A DNA stretch of 40,728 bases from the NCBI GenBank assembly GCA_024762875.1, contig JANTGR010000004.1, positions 1-40,728 on the forward strand, written 5' to 3'. Positions within the stretch are counted from its first letter, which is position 1. Every line of letters starts with the position of its first letter. The notes below the pieces were generated by a model, which did no database searches, was not told where the DNA came from, and saw only the letters and a list, made by a program, of their open reading frames with translations. This DNA comes from Sulfurospirillum sp. (GTDB lineage: Bacteria; Campylobacterota; Campylobacteria; Campylobacterales; QNZT01). This document shows positions 1 through 10,205 of the stretch, piece after piece. The position numbers and the translations under genes are program-made.

Positions 1-483
1 AGTGGATATACTGCAAAAGTGGCAGGAACAGAGAGAGGTATCACAGAGCCGGTTGCAACATTTTCTGCTTGTTTTGGAGAAGCATTTTTACCACTTCATC
101 CTACGGTATATGCAAAGCTCCTTGGTGAGAAAATTGAAAAACATAACGTCAATGTCTATTTGGTTAACACGGGTTGGACCGGTGGAGCCTATGGCGTAGG
201 TGAACGAATGAGTCTTAAAGCTACACGTGCCTGTATCGATGCTATCATGGATGGATCTATTTTAGAAAGTGAATTTGATACAACTGATAACTTTGGCTTA
301 CATTTTCCTACTACACTGCCGGGTGTAGATGCAAAGGTACTGAATCCAAAAAATGCCTGGAGTGATAAAGAGGCTTACATCAATACAAGAGATAATCTTG
401 CTAAGCTTTATATTGATAACTTCAAAAAATATCTCAAAGAAGATGCAGAATTTGATTATTCTGTAGCAGGACCAAAACTCTAA
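1..483 (+). CDS. pckA: Phosphoenolpyruvate carboxykinase (ATP), C-terminal part
   Basis: The 5' end is cut by the window. The 160 visible residues read in frame from base 1 and open with [17 protein letters not shown], followed by [16 protein letters not shown], which is the conserved C-terminal half of ATP-dependent PEP carboxykinase. The later stretch [20 protein letters not shown] is also typical of the family. The enzyme interconverts oxaloacetate plus ATP with phosphoenolpyruvate, CO2 and ADP in the cytoplasm; in autotrophic Campylobacterota it could work in either direction around the reductive TCA cycle (inference). The gene ends with TAA and is followed by a strong hairpin terminator, so it is the last gene of its transcript. 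Nucleotide-binding residues lie upstream of the window and cannot be checked. Confidence 0.95.
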   Translation, partial: SGYTAKVAGTERGITEPVATFSACFGEAFLPLHPTVYAKLLGEKIEKHNVNVYLVNTGWTGGAYGVGERMSLKATRACIDAIMDGSILESEFDTTDNFGLHFPTTLPGVDAKVLNPKNAWSDKEAYINTRDNLAKLYIDNFKKYLKEDAEFDYSVAGPKL

Positions 484-498
484 TTAGAACAAACTTTA

Positions 499-523
499 CA
501 GAAGGTGCATACAGCGCCTTCTG
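499..523 (+). terminator. Hairpin terminator after pckA
   Basis: A 10-bp stem (CAGAAGGTGC with GCGCCTTCTG, one G-U pair) closes a 5-nt loop 16 bases after the pckA stop. A short T-rich stretch follows. Confidence 0.8.
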
Positions 524-559
524 CCTCCTTTAAATTGCTTTTCATTAACCACATTTAGC

Positions 560-565
560 TATAAT
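560..565 (+). promoter_or_regulatory. Probable -10 box of argH
   Basis: TATAAT lies 25 bases before the argH ATG, preceded by AT-rich sequence and without an obvious -35 box, as usual for Campylobacterota sigma70 promoters. A GGAG ribosome site sits between it and the start. Confidence 0.6.
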
Positions 566-590
566 TTCTTAAAAATTTGGAGTACAATTT

Positions 591-1976
591 ATGGCTAAAC
601 TTGCATCAGGACGTGTCAACGCGAAATCTTCAGAACTTTTAGATTTATTTAATGCTTCACTTCCCTTTGATAAAAAATTATACAAAGAAGATATTCAAGG
701 TTCTATCGCACATGCTGCGATGCTTTTTGCACAGGGAATTTTGAATGAGAAAGAGTATCAATCAATAGAAAGTGGTTTGAAAAAGATTGAAGCAGAGATT
801 CAAGAGGGTGATTTTGATTTTGTTATAGAAGATGAAGATATTCATATGGCTATAGAGAAAAAGCTGACTGAGATGATAGGAGAGAGTGGTAAAAAGCTCC
901 ATACTGCACGAAGCCGGAATGATCAAGTTGCACTGGATTTTAGGCTGTATGTGCAGAAGAATACACAGGTTTTGAAAGATTTACTGATTGCACTCGAGCA
1001 AGAGCTTTTAACAGTTGCATCCTATCATACAGAGACGATGCTGCCGGGTATGACACATTTGCAGCACGCACAGCCTATCAATTTTGCTTATCATCTGCTT
1101 GCTTATGTATCGATGTTTAAAAGGGATATTGAGCGGTTTGAGAGTTCCTATGAACGCAATAACATATCACCGATTGGTTGTGCGGCATTGGCGGGAACAC
1201 CTCACCATACGGACAGGTTTTTCATCGCTGAAAAACTGGGTTTTAAAGAACCTAGTGTTAATTGTCTGGATACTGTCAGTGATAGAGATTTTGCTTTGGA
1301 AATTCTTTTTAATATTGCCACATTGATGACACATATATCCAGGTTGGCTGAAGAGCTGGTCTTGTGGTCGAGTTCAGAATTTGGTTTTGTCTCATTGAGT
1401 GATGCCTACTCTACAAGTTCTTCCATTATGCCACAAAAGAAAAATCCTGATGTTCCGGAATTGCTACGGGGAAAAACCGGCCGGGTTTATGGTAATTTGA
1501 TTGCACTTTTTACTGTCTTAAAAGGTCTGCCTTTGGCTTATAACAAAGATATGCAGGAAGATAAAGAAGGAGTCTTTGATTCGGTTGAAACGGCCAAGAT
1601 ATCTTTGGAAATTTTACGAGAAGCTGTTAAAACGATGACAGTAAATGTGGAACGTATGGAAGAGGCCTGCAAAGTGGGGCACCTCTCTGCTACAGATTTG
1701 GCAGATTATTTGGTGCAAAAAGCTGGTATGGCATTTCGGGATGCTTATAAGATTACGGGTGCTACTGTTATTGCGGCTGAAAAATCTGGTGTTGATTTGA
1801 GTGAGATGCCTTTAGAAGAACTTAAAGCAGCCGATAGTAGGATAGAAGAAGATGTGTTGACATTTTTAAATTTACGCAACTCCATGAATGCGAGAAACTC
1901 TTATGGAGGTACTGCTACCGCATCTACCATTGGGCAGCTGGAGTATTATATCGGATGGATAAAAGGATTATCATGA
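591..1976 (+). CDS. argH: Argininosuccinate lyase
   Basis: The 461-residue protein has the normal length for argininosuccinate lyase, the last enzyme of arginine synthesis (argininosuccinate to arginine plus fumarate). It carries the fumarase/lyase superfamily signature [12 protein letters not shown] at about residues 275-288, including the catalytic serine loop, plus the substrate-binding stretches [13 protein letters not shown] (around 104-116) and [15 protein letters not shown] (around 150-164). The ATG has GGAG 8 bases upstream and the protein begins [20 protein letters not shown], close to family N-termini. The stop codon TGA lies inside the palindrome TATCATGATA, and the same palindrome supplies the start codon of the next gene (ATGA overlap), so the two are translationally coupled despite having unrelated functions. 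Confidence 0.97.
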   Translation: MAKLASGRVNAKSSELLDLFNASLPFDKKLYKEDIQGSIAHAAMLFAQGILNEKEYQSIESGLKKIEAEIQEGDFDFVIEDEDIHMAIEKKLTEMIGESGKKLHTARSRNDQVALDFRLYVQKNTQVLKDLLIALEQELLTVASYHTETMLPGMTHLQHAQPINFAYHLLAYVSMFKRDIERFESSYERNNISPIGCAALAGTPHHTDRFFIAEKLGFKEPSVNCLDTVSDRDFALEILFNIATLMTHISRLAEELVLWSSSEFGFVSLSDAYSTSSSIMPQKKNPDVPELLRGKTGRVYGNLIALFTVLKGLPLAYNKDMQEDKEGVFDSVETAKISLEILREAVKTMTVNVERMEEACKVGHLSATDLADYLVQKAGMAFRDAYKITGATVIAAEKSGVDLSEMPLEELKAADSRIEEDVLTFLNLRNSMNARNSYGGTATASTIGQLEYYIGWIKGLS

Positions 1977-1978
1977 TA
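1969..1978. repeat. TATCATGATA palindrome at the argH stop / lipoprotein start
   Basis: Perfect 10-bp palindrome. Its central ATGA contains both the start of the downstream lipoprotein gene (1973) and the stop of argH (1974-1976). This is the only coding phase in which the palindrome brings an in-frame stop. Confidence 0.9.
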
Positions 1979-2611
1979 GTTAAAAACATAACGCTGTTGG
2001 CGATAGTGGCTATATTGACAGCCGGATGCAGCAGTAGTGAAATAAAAGATTTTGTACAAGATACTAAAGATTTTGTCAATAATGACAATGGTGTTGTCAA
2101 TGATGCGGGAACGGTCACCCCGGGGTCAGAAGAGAACCTGACAATAACAGATGAAATCCAAGATGCTTTAGATCAGCATAATGATGCTAGAGCAGCAGTG
2201 GGTGTGCCGGTTGAACTTGGCTGGAGCAATCAGCTGGCTGTAGATGCGAAGTCCTATGCAGATACTTTGGCCAACAGTGGTGCATGGGAACACGATCCTA
2301 AAAACCATGCCGGCTATACCAACGGTCCCTATGGTGAAAATCTCTATACTTCAACTGCAAAACCGACACTCGCCACGGCGGTAAAAGCATGGGTTGATGA
2401 AAAAGTTTATTATCATTATGGTCCAGTGGGAGATAGTACAACTTGTGATGCAGGTCAGCAGTGCGGACACTACACGCAGGTGATTTGGGAAAATACAACC
2501 CAGGTTGGCTGCGCTATGAGCAAATATAAAACGGGAAACTTTAAAGATTGGTATGTAGTGGTTTGCAAATATAAAACACCAGGAAATTATATCGGTGAGA
2601 CACCATATTGA
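1973..2611 (+). CDS. CAP/SCP (PR-1-like) domain lipoprotein
   Basis: The 212-residue product starts with a lipoprotein signal ([19 protein letters not shown], lipobox LTAGC), so it should be diacylated at that Cys and membrane anchored. After a linker of about 40 residues comes a CAP (cysteine-rich secretory/PR-1) domain. The helix [11 protein letters not shown], then [23 protein letters not shown] and a C-terminal [17 protein letters not shown] are very close to the eukaryotic PR-1 consensus, and the Cys residues allow disulfides. In other organisms CAP proteins bind sterols/lipids or act extracellularly; the function here is unknown. ATG 1973 was chosen over ATG 1955 because AAGGA sits 5 bases upstream and the ATGA overlap with argH is a common coupling form. 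A hairpin follows immediately. Confidence 0.85.
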   Translation: MIVKNITLLAIVAILTAGCSSSEIKDFVQDTKDFVNNDNGVVNDAGTVTPGSEENLTITDEIQDALDQHNDARAAVGVPVELGWSNQLAVDAKSYADTLANSGAWEHDPKNHAGYTNGPYGENLYTSTAKPTLATAVKAWVDEKVYYHYGPVGDSTTCDAGQQCGHYTQVIWENTTQVGCAMSKYKTGNFKDWYVVVCKYKTPGNYIGETPY

Positions 2612-2625
2612 TAAGATATGGTGTC
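2599..2625. terminator. Bidirectional hairpin between convergent genes
   Basis: A perfect 10-bp stem (GACACCATAT with ATATGGTGTC) with a 7-nt loop. The stop codon of the CAP lipoprotein (2609-2611) forms the start of the loop. It lies between convergent genes and could serve both. Confidence 0.65.
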
Positions 2626-2631
2626 AAATAA

Positions 2632-2988
2632 TTACATAGATTCTTTTGGATTGTCGTGATGAAGATGAGTCCATTTTAGTCTGCCGCCGCCTAAAAGATG
2701 AAAATGCAGGTGCGGCACTTCCTGCCCGCCATCTGCTCCATTGTTTGTGACAAGTCTGTAACCGCTTCTATCCAGCCCCATTTTGGTAGCAACGTCCTGG
2801 ATAAAAGGCGTTATTGCTGCCATCATTTCGCCATTGACATCTTGAAAGCATTCTACATGTACTTTGGGAATGATGAGAATGTGCACAGGGGCAATTGGAT
2901 TGATATCATGAAAAGCCATAAAATGTTCATCTTCCAGGATTTTATTGGATGGAATTTCTCCATTGACTATTTTACAAAATATACACAT
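2632..2988 (-). CDS. HIT-family (HinT-like) nucleotide hydrolase
   Basis: The 118-residue protein has the normal size for a branch-I histidine triad protein. The triad H-x-H-x-H is seen at residues 93-97 (VPHLHFHLLGGG), preceded by the phosphate-binding TNNGADGGQEV stretch. The N-terminus MCIFCKIVNGEIPSNK with a C-x2-C pair matches many bacterial HIT proteins. Family members hydrolyse purine nucleoside phosphoramidates or AMP-lysine adducts; the physiological substrate is not deducible. The start has a clear AAGGAG upstream on the - strand. The gene is divergent from pheS and convergent with the CAP lipoprotein gene. Confidence 0.93.
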   Translation of the reverse strand: MCIFCKIVNGEIPSNKILEDEHFMAFHDINPIAPVHILIIPKVHVECFQDVNGEMMAAITPFIQDVATKMGLDRSGYRLVTNNGADGGQEVPHLHFHLLGGGRLKWTHLHHDNPKESM

Positions 2989-3081
2989 TTTTTCTCCTTG
3001 GTTTGATTAGTATATTGTATTGCAAGTAGGCTTTAACCAACTTTGTATTACACTATCATAAAAAAATTATTAGGTGAAATA

Positions 3082-4074
3082 TTGCAAGAATATATCGAAA
3101 AAATAGAGTCTGCCAAGACACTGAAAGCACTAGAAGAGGTGCGGATAGAAATTTTTGGTAAAAAAGGTATTTTGGCAGAGCAGTTTGTCAAGATGAAAAC
3201 AATTCCAAATGAAGAGAAAAAAGAGTTTGCAAAAAATCTCAATATCCAAAAAGCAAAGTTGACAGCGCTCTTTGATAGTAAAAAAACGGCATTGATCAAA
3301 GCAGAGAGTATCGCCTTGATGAAAGAGCATGCTATCGATGTGACACTTTTTAATGGAGATAGTACAAGCGGAAGCCTGCATCCTATCAATGAAACGATGA
3401 ATAAAATGATCGACTACTTTGTGAGCATGAACTTTTCACTTGAAGAGGGGCCATTGGTTGAGGATGATTTTCATAACTTTGAAGCATTAAATCTACCAGA
3501 TTTTCATCCGGCACGTGATATGCAGGATACATTTTTTTTCAATGACAAAAAATTGCTGCGTACCCACACTTCACCGGTACAAATTAGAACGATGCTTTCA
3601 CAGAAACCGCCGATTCGGATGATTTGTCCGGGGACAGTTTTCAGGAGAGATTTTGATATCACCCATACACCGATGTTCCATCAAATCGAAGGCCTGGTGG
3701 TCGAAGAGGGTGACAGTGTCTCTTTTTCGCATCTCAAATATATCCTTGAAGATTTTTTAAAGTATATGTTTGGAGAAGTCAGTGTACGTTTTCGTCCCTC
3801 TTTTTTCCCTTTTACCGAACCGAGTACAGAAGTGGATATCTCCTGTATCTTTTGTAAAGGTGAAGGATGTCGGGTCTGTTCGCATACAGGCTGGCTTGAG
3901 ATACTGGGAGCCGGTATGGTTGATGTCAATGTCTTCAAAGCTGTCGGCTATAAAAATGTCAGTGGCTATGCCTTTGGTATGGGGATAGAACGCATAGCGA
4001 TGCTGATGCATCAAATTCCTGATTTGAGATCGATGTTTGAGGGTGATGTGAGATTATTGGAGCAGTTTAGATGA
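3082..4074 (+). CDS. pheS: Phenylalanine-tRNA ligase alpha subunit
   Basis: The 330-residue alpha subunit of class II PheRS charges tRNA-Phe together with PheT. Visible features are an N-terminal coiled-coil tRNA-binding arm (about residues 1-85, rich in K/E/A), the conserved [43 protein letters not shown] motif 2 region, and [10 protein letters not shown] and [10 protein letters not shown]-type motif 3 (here [13 protein letters not shown]). The start is taken as TTG 3082, reading [10 protein letters not shown], because AGGTGA lies 4-5 bases upstream and family members begin here. An upstream in-frame TTG at 3043 would add 13 non-conserved residues without a ribosome site. The gene overlaps pheT by 4 bases (ATGA). 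Confidence 0.93.
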   Translation: MQEYIEKIESAKTLKALEEVRIEIFGKKGILAEQFVKMKTIPNEEKKEFAKNLNIQKAKLTALFDSKKTALIKAESIALMKEHAIDVTLFNGDSTSGSLHPINETMNKMIDYFVSMNFSLEEGPLVEDDFHNFEALNLPDFHPARDMQDTFFFNDKKLLRTHTSPVQIRTMLSQKPPIRMICPGTVFRRDFDITHTPMFHQIEGLVVEEGDSVSFSHLKYILEDFLKYMFGEVSVRFRPSFFPFTEPSTEVDISCIFCKGEGCRVCSHTGWLEILGAGMVDVNVFKAVGYKNVSGYAFGMGIERIAMLMHQIPDLRSMFEGDVRLLEQFR

Positions 4075-6338
4075 TAGTAACACGAAGTTGGTTAAATGAG
4101 TTTTTGGATTTAAAGGGAGTCACGACAGAGAAGATCTGTGAAACACTGAATGCCATAGGCCTGGAAGTAGATTCCATGCAGCGTATTTCTGTGCCGGGTG
4201 GTGTAGTTGTGGGAAAAATACTCTCCTGCCAAAAGCACCCGGATGCAGACAAACTCAACATCTGTCAAGTTGATTTGGGAAGCGAAACAAAACAGATTGT
4301 TTGTGGTGCCAAAAATGTTGCAGAGGGGCAGATCATTGCTGCTGCAACAGTAGGGGCAGATCTGGGCAATGGTTTTGTGATCAAAGAAGCAAAGTTACGT
4401 GGCGTTGATTCTCATGGGATGATATGTGGCAGCAGTGAGATAGGACTGCCAAAACTGGGTGATGGTATCTGGGTACTTGATGAGAGTATTGGTGCTTTGG
4501 AATTGGGTCGGGAACTTTCCAGCTATCCTCTGGTAAATGATGATGTGATAGAGATAGAACTGACTGCCAATCGGGGAGATTGTCTAAGTGTTTACGGTGT
4601 GGCAAGAGATCTTTCATCTGCGTTGGATATTCCCTTAAAGGCTGTGACGTATCCTCAGAGTGCAGGAGAGGAGTTGGATTGCAAGATTTATCATGACAGT
4701 CAGGACAGTGCACTGATCTATCAGGAAGCAGCACAAGAGCTCAAAGAGCAGGCTTTGTTAGATCTACGGCTTGGATTTGTGGACAATTATGATGATGATC
4801 TCAGATGTCGCTATCTCAACTATACGATACAGGCAACCGGCGTTTTGCTTCGTGCCTATCATGATAGCTGCCAAAAAATAGAAGTGAAACCGGATTTGGA
4901 AGGCCTGGAGTCAGTTTACTGTGATGATAAGATTATATCCCGTATCGGTATCAATCAAAGTAAAGAAGAGAAAAAGAATGCTGTCATGATAGAAGCCAGT
5001 TACATCAATCCAGATGTTGTATCCAAGGCAGTGATGGGTAAAAGTTGTGAAAAAGATGATCTTTTTTACCGCTCTTCACGAGGAAGTGAAAGTGACTTGA
5101 TGTTTGGTTTGGATTATCTGGCAAAACTGACCGGTAGTGAAAAACTGCCTACAGCAGCCACAAAGCAGCAGGAAAAATATGCAACCCAAATTGCCATTAC
5201 ATTTGCAAAAATAAATACTTTTATCGGACAGAATATCGCTGAGGAGAAAGTCATCTCTATTTTAGAGAAGCTGCGTTTTAAACTGCAGAGAGAGGAGATG
5301 GGATTGTCGATCGATGTGCCTACATTTCGTCATGATATTGTCAATGAACAGGATATCATCGAAGAGATAGTACGTATCGTGGGTATTGACAATATCCGCT
5401 CTGCGCCATTTGTTTTGGCAGAAAAGATGCAGATGAATGATGCCTATCGAAGCTATAAAAAACGTAACCACTTTAGAGCCAGGGCTGCAGCTGTTGGTTT
5501 TTTTGAAGCAGTGCATTATTTTTTCGATAATCGCCAGCGCATGGAGAAATATAATATGCCGGTTATTCCAGAGAATCTGGACGTGGCAAATCCAATTAAC
5601 AATGATTTAAATACCTTGCGTTCAACGCTCTTGCTGCATCTGTTGGAATCAAGTTCTACCAACCTCAAACATGGTAAAAATGCAGTGGCACTCTTTGAGA
5701 TAGGCCGGGTTGTTAATAGCAAAAGAGAAGAGAAACAAAAAATAGCATTTATTTTTTCTGGGGAGGCAAATCCGCCTTCATTGTTAAACCATGGTAAACC
5801 AAAAGCGATTGATTTCCTGAGTTTTGCATCAAAAGTGACAGCTGTATTGGGGAATATCAAAGTACAGCAGTGTCAAGAGGAAAATGCTCTCATCAACCCT
5901 TATGAGTATGCTTCTATCATGATAGGTGATCAAGTGTGCGGTTTTATAGGGCGGGTACATATCGATGTAGAGCGTGATTTTGATTTACCGGCTACCTACA
6001 TCTGTGAGGTCGATTTTGATGCATTGGTGTATGATAATATCATTGCCAAGGCTTATTCAAAATTTCCGGCACTTTCGAGGGATTTGAGTTTATTAATTCC
6101 AAAAGAGATGAAATTTTCTGATATCAGGGACTATTTGACTGGTGTATTGCCGGATGAAGTGGTACGTTTTTATCCGATTGATATCTATCATGATAACAGT
6201 TTGGAAGAAAAGGTGAGTCTGACGGTACGTTTTGTATTGCAGTCTATGAGTAAAACAATGGATGATCAAGATATCACAGCTATTATGGATCAGATATTAT
6301 TACTTTTGAAAGAGAAATTTTCATTGGAGATACGATGA
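4071..6338 (+). CDS. pheT: Phenylalanine-tRNA ligase beta subunit
   Basis: The 755-residue beta subunit is slightly shorter than the usual ~780-800. Domains in order are the N-terminal B1 segment, an EMAP-like tRNA-binding fold (about 40-150, with [20 protein letters not shown]), the B3/B4 domain with its [20 protein letters not shown] signature (around 168-187), B5 (about 365-445), a catalytic-like core, and a C-terminal ferredoxin-fold anticodon-binding domain (about 665-755, [14 protein letters not shown]). PheT forms the alpha2-beta2 enzyme with PheS and contributes editing of misacylated Tyr-tRNA. The gene overlaps pheS and aroA by ATGA at both ends, so the block is one transcript. Three copies of the TATCATGATA palindrome lie inside it. 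Confidence 0.97.
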   Translation: MIVTRSWLNEFLDLKGVTTEKICETLNAIGLEVDSMQRISVPGGVVVGKILSCQKHPDADKLNICQVDLGSETKQIVCGAKNVAEGQIIAAATVGADLGNGFVIKEAKLRGVDSHGMICGSSEIGLPKLGDGIWVLDESIGALELGRELSSYPLVNDDVIEIELTANRGDCLSVYGVARDLSSALDIPLKAVTYPQSAGEELDCKIYHDSQDSALIYQEAAQELKEQALLDLRLGFVDNYDDDLRCRYLNYTIQATGVLLRAYHDSCQKIEVKPDLEGLESVYCDDKIISRIGINQSKEEKKNAVMIEASYINPDVVSKAVMGKSCEKDDLFYRSSRGSESDLMFGLDYLAKLTGSEKLPTAATKQQEKYATQIAITFAKINTFIGQNIAEEKVISILEKLRFKLQREEMGLSIDVPTFRHDIVNEQDIIEEIVRIVGIDNIRSAPFVLAEKMQMNDAYRSYKKRNHFRARAAAVGFFEAVHYFFDNRQRMEKYNMPVIPENLDVANPINNDLNTLRSTLLLHLLESSSTNLKHGKNAVALFEIGRVVNSKREEKQKIAFIFSGEANPPSLLNHGKPKAIDFLSFASKVTAVLGNIKVQQCQEENALINPYEYASIMIGDQVCGFIGRVHIDVERDFDLPATYICEVDFDALVYDNIIAKAYSKFPALSRDLSLLIPKEMKFSDIRDYLTGVLPDEVVRFYPIDIYHDNSLEEKVSLTVRFVLQSMSKTMDDQDITAIMDQILLLLKEKFSLEIR
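4857..4866. repeat. TATCATGATA palindrome within pheT
   Basis: Exact copy, extended to CTATCATGATAG. It encodes Tyr-His-Asp in the B3/B4 region. Confidence 0.9.
5915..5924. repeat. TATCATGATA palindrome within pheT
   Basis: Exact copy, extended to CTATCATGATAG. It is read in the second permitted frame as Ile-Met-Ile. Confidence 0.9.
6186..6195. repeat. TATCATGATA palindrome within pheT
   Basis: Exact copy flanked as CTATCATGATAA. It encodes Tyr-His-Asp within the C-terminal FDX-ACB domain. Confidence 0.9.
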
Positions 6339-7624
6339 GTAGTTTAATGGTTAAGCGTGCAGATAAGTTTGATATAGAGATCAATACAATTGCCAGTGAC
6401 AAATCGATTTCACATCGTTGTGCTATTTTTTCACTGCTTTCAGACAAGCCCTCTACTGTCAAAAATTTTCTACGGGCAGAAGATACTTTAAATACACTGG
6501 AAATTGTGAAGAAACTAGGTGCAACAGTCGTAGATGAAGGTGACACGATTCATATTACGCCTCCCAAAGAGTTGAAAGAGCCGGCAGATATATTGGATTG
6601 TGGCAATTCTGGAACAGCGATGCGCCTTTTTATGGGATTTTTAGCTTCTCAGGAAGGATTTTTTGTGTTGCATGGAGATCAGTATCTTGCTTCACGCCCG
6701 ATGCGAAGAGTGGCAGATCCTTTACGAAAAATCGGGGCGCATATCGATGGACGGGTCAAAGGAAATCTTTCGCCTATTGCCATACGCGGTGCAAAATTGA
6801 ATGGATATGAATATGACAGTCCTATCGCTTCAGCACAAGTAAAGTCTGCGATGATACTGGCAGCCTTACATGCCCAGGAGATGTCTATCCTGTCTGAACC
6901 ACGTTTGAGTCGTGATCATACCGAACGGATGCTGCTTGGTATGGGAGCAGAAATTATTGTAGAAAAAGGCAAAATAAAAATCCTGCCATTGACTTCGCCT
7001 TTGAGAGCACTCAATATTACTGTGCCAAGTGATCCTTCCAGCGGATTTTTCTTTGCTGTGGCAGCGGCAATCATACCGGAGTCACGGGTGGTTATTCAGG
7101 ATGTCTCTCTCAACCCCACACGGATAGAAGCTTATAAAGTACTCCAAAAGATGGGAGCCAATATAGCCTTTATCGAGAAAGAGGAAGTCTATGAGCCAAT
7201 CGGAGATATTGTAATTCAGTATGGAACATTGGAGGCTGTGGACGTCAAAGAAAATATAGCATGGCTGATTGATGAACTGCCGGCACTGTCCATTGCGATG
7301 GCTGTTGCCAAGGGTGTGAGTCGTGTCCAAAATGCGAGTGAACTACGTGTAAAAGAGAGTGACCGCATCAGTACGGTAGTTGAAAACCTGAATCTTTGCG
7401 GTATTGACGCCAAAGAGCATGAAGATGGCTATGAAGTTGTAGGTGGTGCATTTTTACAAGATACTGCTGTTAACAGTTATGGAGATCACCGCATTGCGAT
7501 GAGTTTTGCTATAGCGGGACTTTTAAACGGGATAAAGATAGAAGATACAGAATGTATCAATACATCCTTTCCTAATTTTATATCATTATTGCAGGAGATC
7601 AGTGAGGTGCAAAGTGGAAATTAA
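6335..7624 (+). CDS. aroA: 3-phosphoshikimate 1-carboxyvinyltransferase (EPSP synthase)
   Basis: The 429-residue enzyme has family-typical length and joins PEP to shikimate-3-phosphate in the shikimate pathway. Recognisable stretches are [14 protein letters not shown] (about 23-36), the PEP-loop [16 protein letters not shown] (about 88-103), [20 protein letters not shown] (about 128-147), VKESDRI (about 336-342) and [14 protein letters not shown] (about 386-399). The GNSGTAMR loop carries the glyphosate-sensitive type Gly. The gene starts in an ATGA overlap with pheT and overlaps ispH by 11 bases, so it is co-transcribed with translation and isoprenoid genes. Confidence 0.97.
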   Translation: MSSLMVKRADKFDIEINTIASDKSISHRCAIFSLLSDKPSTVKNFLRAEDTLNTLEIVKKLGATVVDEGDTIHITPPKELKEPADILDCGNSGTAMRLFMGFLASQEGFFVLHGDQYLASRPMRRVADPLRKIGAHIDGRVKGNLSPIAIRGAKLNGYEYDSPIASAQVKSAMILAALHAQEMSILSEPRLSRDHTERMLLGMGAEIIVEKGKIKILPLTSPLRALNITVPSDPSSGFFFAVAAAIIPESRVVIQDVSLNPTRIEAYKVLQKMGANIAFIEKEEVYEPIGDIVIQYGTLEAVDVKENIAWLIDELPALSIAMAVAKGVSRVQNASELRVKESDRISTVVENLNLCGIDAKEHEDGYEVVGGAFLQDTAVNSYGDHRIAMSFAIAGLLNGIKIEDTECINTSFPNFISLLQEISEVQSGN

Positions 7625-8444
7625 TTTAGCAAAAAATTATGGATTTTGTTTCGGGGTGAAACGTGCCATTGAAATAGCAGAAGAATCAAAAAATGCAACA
7701 ACAATGGGGCCTTTGATTCACAATAATGAAGAGATAAACCGCCTGAAACAGAATTTTAATGTCTCAACAGCACATACAATGGATGAAATAGGAGATGCAG
7801 ACAAGGTCATCATCCGAACACATGGAATTGTTAAAGATGACTTAAAAGAGTTAGAAAACTCCCATAAAGAAGTGATTGATGCAACCTGTCCTTTTGTAAC
7901 AAAACCGCAGGAAATAGTAGAAGAAATGAGCCAGCAAAAATATAAGATTATTATTTTTGGAGATGAAAACCATCCTGAAGTCAAAGGGGTGAAAAGTTAT
8001 GCTGTAAATGAGCCTATTGTGATTTTGAGTGTAGATGCATTAGAAGGGATGCACTTGGGGCCTAAGGTTGCCATTGTTTCCCAAACAACCAGAAAATTTG
8101 CAGAATTCATGAAAATAGTGACTTATTTGGTGGAACGGGTAGCTGAAGTACGTGTTTTTAATACGATTTGCAATGCAACGTTTGAAAATCAGGATGCAGC
8201 ACGGGAATTGTCTAAAAAATCAGATATCATGATAGTCATTGGTGGGAAAAATTCATCCAATACAAAGCAGCTTTTGAATATTTCTGAAGAGAATTGTCCT
8301 GCATGTCACTTGGTAGAGAATGAAAATGAAATTAAAAAAGAGTGGTTTTTAGGCAAAGAAAAGTGCGGTATTACCGCAGGTGCATCGACACCAGACTGGA
8401 TAATTGAAAAAATTATTACTAAAATAAGAGAATTTACGGTATAA
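7614..8444 (+). CDS. ispH: 4-hydroxy-3-methylbut-2-enyl diphosphate reductase
   Basis: The 276-residue protein catalyses the last step of the MEP isoprenoid pathway (HMBPP to IPP/DMAPP) using a [4Fe-4S] cluster. The three cluster cysteines are visible at C12 ([11 protein letters not shown]), C92 (DATCPFV) and C186 ([12 protein letters not shown]), and the substrate histidines at H36, H70 and H120. GTG 7614 is preferred over GTG 7602 because the family N-terminus is M-x-I/V-x-L-A-K-x-Y-G-F-C; a GAGG lies 6 bases before it. The gene overlaps aroA and its stop codon sits inside a TATAAT that looks like the -10 box of rpsA. One palindrome copy (8225) is read as Ile-Met-Ile. Confidence 0.95.
   Translation: MEINLAKNYGFCFGVKRAIEIAEESKNATTMGPLIHNNEEINRLKQNFNVSTAHTMDEIGDADKVIIRTHGIVKDDLKELENSHKEVIDATCPFVTKPQEIVEEMSQQKYKIIIFGDENHPEVKGVKSYAVNEPIVILSVDALEGMHLGPKVAIVSQTTRKFAEFMKIVTYLVERVAEVRVFNTICNATFENQDAARELSKKSDIMIVIGGKNSSNTKQLLNISEENCPACHLVENENEIKKEWFLGKEKCGITAGASTPDWIIEKIITKIREFTV
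8225..8234. repeat. TATCATGATA palindrome within ispH
   Basis: Exact copy, flanks A and G. It encodes Ile-Met-Ile in the hydrophobic strand DIMIVIGG. Confidence 0.9.
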
Positions 8445-8445
8445 T
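8440..8445 (+). promoter_or_regulatory. Probable -10 box of rpsA
   Basis: TATAAT overlaps the ispH stop codon and lies 50 bases before the rpsA ATG in AT-rich DNA. An rpsA-specific promoter would separate ribosomal protein output from the upstream biosynthetic operon. Confidence 0.55.
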
Positions 8446-8495
8446 CGAGCAATTTTTAGTGTTGGCAAAAATTAAATACAAATCAAGGAAGACGG

Positions 8496-10205
8496 ATGTT
8501 GAATGAGGCGAACGGAAAAGTTCATAGTAAAAAGGCCATTGAAGCAATGGATTTAGGGGAAGAAGACGCAGATTTTGCGGCAATGTTTGAAGCATCAGTA
8601 AAAGATGAAAAAAGCGGAGGTTTTGCAGAAGGTGTGATTGTCAGTATCAAAGATGATGAAGATGGAATCTTGGTCGATGTGGGCAAAAAACAGGAAGGTT
8701 TGTTATGGAAATCAGAGATCACTGATGAAAATGGTGAACTCCTTTTTAAAGAAGGTGACAAAATCACTGTTGCAATCACTGGTTATCGCAATGAAAGACC
8801 AGCGCTTTCTTATAAAAAAGCTTTAAGAGCAAAAAAAGTAGATACGTTTTTAGAAAACTATAAAGAGGGTGAAGATCTTTTGATAGATGGTGTGATTATC
8901 GGTAAAAATAAAGGTGGTTACATTGTTGAAGGAAAAGATGCCTATGATGGTGTTGAATTTTTCCTGCCTAAGTCGCAAGCCTATATGAAGGATACACCTT
9001 CTACTATAGGTAAAAAAGTACAGGCACAGGTCATTAAAGTGGACAAAGCAGCAAAGTCTATCGTTATCTCTAGAAAAGTACTGATTGAAGCAGAAAGAGA
9101 AAAGAAAAAAGAAGTGATTGATGCATTGTTGGCAAGTGATGATGTCGTTGAAGGTACAATCAAAAAAATCACCAGCTACGGTATGTTTGTAGATATTGGC
9201 GGAGTAGATGGTCTGGTTCACTACAGTGAAATTTCTTATAAAGGTCCTGTTAACCCTTCCAAACTTTATAGTGAAGGTGAAGTAGTGCCTGTCAAAGCTA
9301 TCAAATATGATGAAGAAAAAAGACACCTTTCACTTTCAATTAAAGCAGCAATGGAAGATCCTTGGGCAGATTTGAAAGATCAATTGGAAGTTGGTGATGC
9401 TGTAAGAGTGCAGGTGAGTAATATTGAACCATATGGTGCATTTGTTGATTTAGGTAATGATATTGAAGGTTTTTTACATGTTTCTGAAGTATCATGGGAC
9501 AAAAATATCAAACATCCAAAAGATTATATTACTATTGATGAAGAAATAGATGTTGAAATTGTTGAAATTGATTTTGATAAAAGAAAGTTGAGAGTCAGTC
9601 TTAAAAATGTACTGCCAAAACCATTTGAAACTTTTTTACATGAATATAGAGTAGGTGATATAGTCAAAGGAAAAGTAGCAACAATTACCAATTTTGGTGC
9701 TTTTATCAAAATTGGCAATATTGATGGACTTTTACATAATGAAGATGTTTCATGGGATCGTAGTATCAAATGTAAAGATGCTTTTGCCGAAGGTGATGAA
9801 GTAGAAGTGAAGATTATCAAAATTGACCGTGAAAAAGAGAAAATTTCACTTTCCAAAAAAGAGCTTGAAGAGAGTCCTATTGATAAGTTTGCAAAAACAC
9901 ATAAGAATGGTGATATTGTAAAAGCAACAATCAGAGATAAAAAAGAGTTTGGTATCTTTGTAAAACTGGATGATGGTGTAGATGCGCTGATAAGACTGGA
10001 AGATCTTGGAGAGAAAAAAGAAGACGAGTTAGAGATCGGTGAAGAAATTGAAGCAGCGATCGTCTTTATTGATACAGAAAAAGACAGAATCAGACTTTCT
10101 GTCAAACGTGTGGCAAAGATCAGAGAAAAAGCTGATTTAGAAGAGTACAATGACGACTCTAAATCAACATTAGGTGATATCTTAAAAGATCAATTAAAAA
10201 AGTAA
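8496..10205 (+). CDS. rpsA: 30S ribosomal protein S1
   Basis: The 569-residue protein has six S1 RNA-binding repeats, beginning at about residues 41, 127, 216, 297, 384 and 471. Repeats 3-5 are the most canonical, each with a (Y/F)GxFV/I core and a G-L/F-L/V-H strand (for example SYGMFVDIGGVDGLVHYSEI). S1 binds mRNA at the ribosome and helps unfold 5' regions, which matters in an AT-rich genome with variable ribosome sites. Length is close to E. coli S1 (557). AAGGAA precedes the ATG. The order ispH-rpsA-serA is shared among Campylobacterota (from memory of the group). Confidence 0.96.
   Translation: MLNEANGKVHSKKAIEAMDLGEEDADFAAMFEASVKDEKSGGFAEGVIVSIKDDEDGILVDVGKKQEGLLWKSEITDENGELLFKEGDKITVAITGYRNERPALSYKKALRAKKVDTFLENYKEGEDLLIDGVIIGKNKGGYIVEGKDAYDGVEFFLPKSQAYMKDTPSTIGKKVQAQVIKVDKAAKSIVISRKVLIEAEREKKKEVIDALLASDDVVEGTIKKITSYGMFVDIGGVDGLVHYSEISYKGPVNPSKLYSEGEVVPVKAIKYDEEKRHLSLSIKAAMEDPWADLKDQLEVGDAVRVQVSNIEPYGAFVDLGNDIEGFLHVSEVSWDKNIKHPKDYITIDEEIDVEIVEIDFDKRKLRVSLKNVLPKPFETFLHEYRVGDIVKGKVATITNFGAFIKIGNIDGLLHNEDVSWDRSIKCKDAFAEGDEVEVKIIKIDREKEKISLSKKELEESPIDKFAKTHKNGDIVKATIRDKKEFGIFVKLDDGVDALIRLEDLGEKKEDELEIGEEIEAAIVFIDTEKDRIRLSVKRVAKIREKADLEEYNDDSKSTLGDILKDQLKK

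Noticed and set aside
3043-3081. Upstream extension of pheS from TTG 3043
   Set aside because: The 13 extra residues are not family-like, there is no ribosome site, and TTG 3082 has AGGTGA before it.
9524-10150. Open frame of 208 codons antisense to rpsA
   Set aside because: It is a shadow of the codon bias in the acidic/lysine-rich S1 gene; no domain, ribosome site or promoter supports it.
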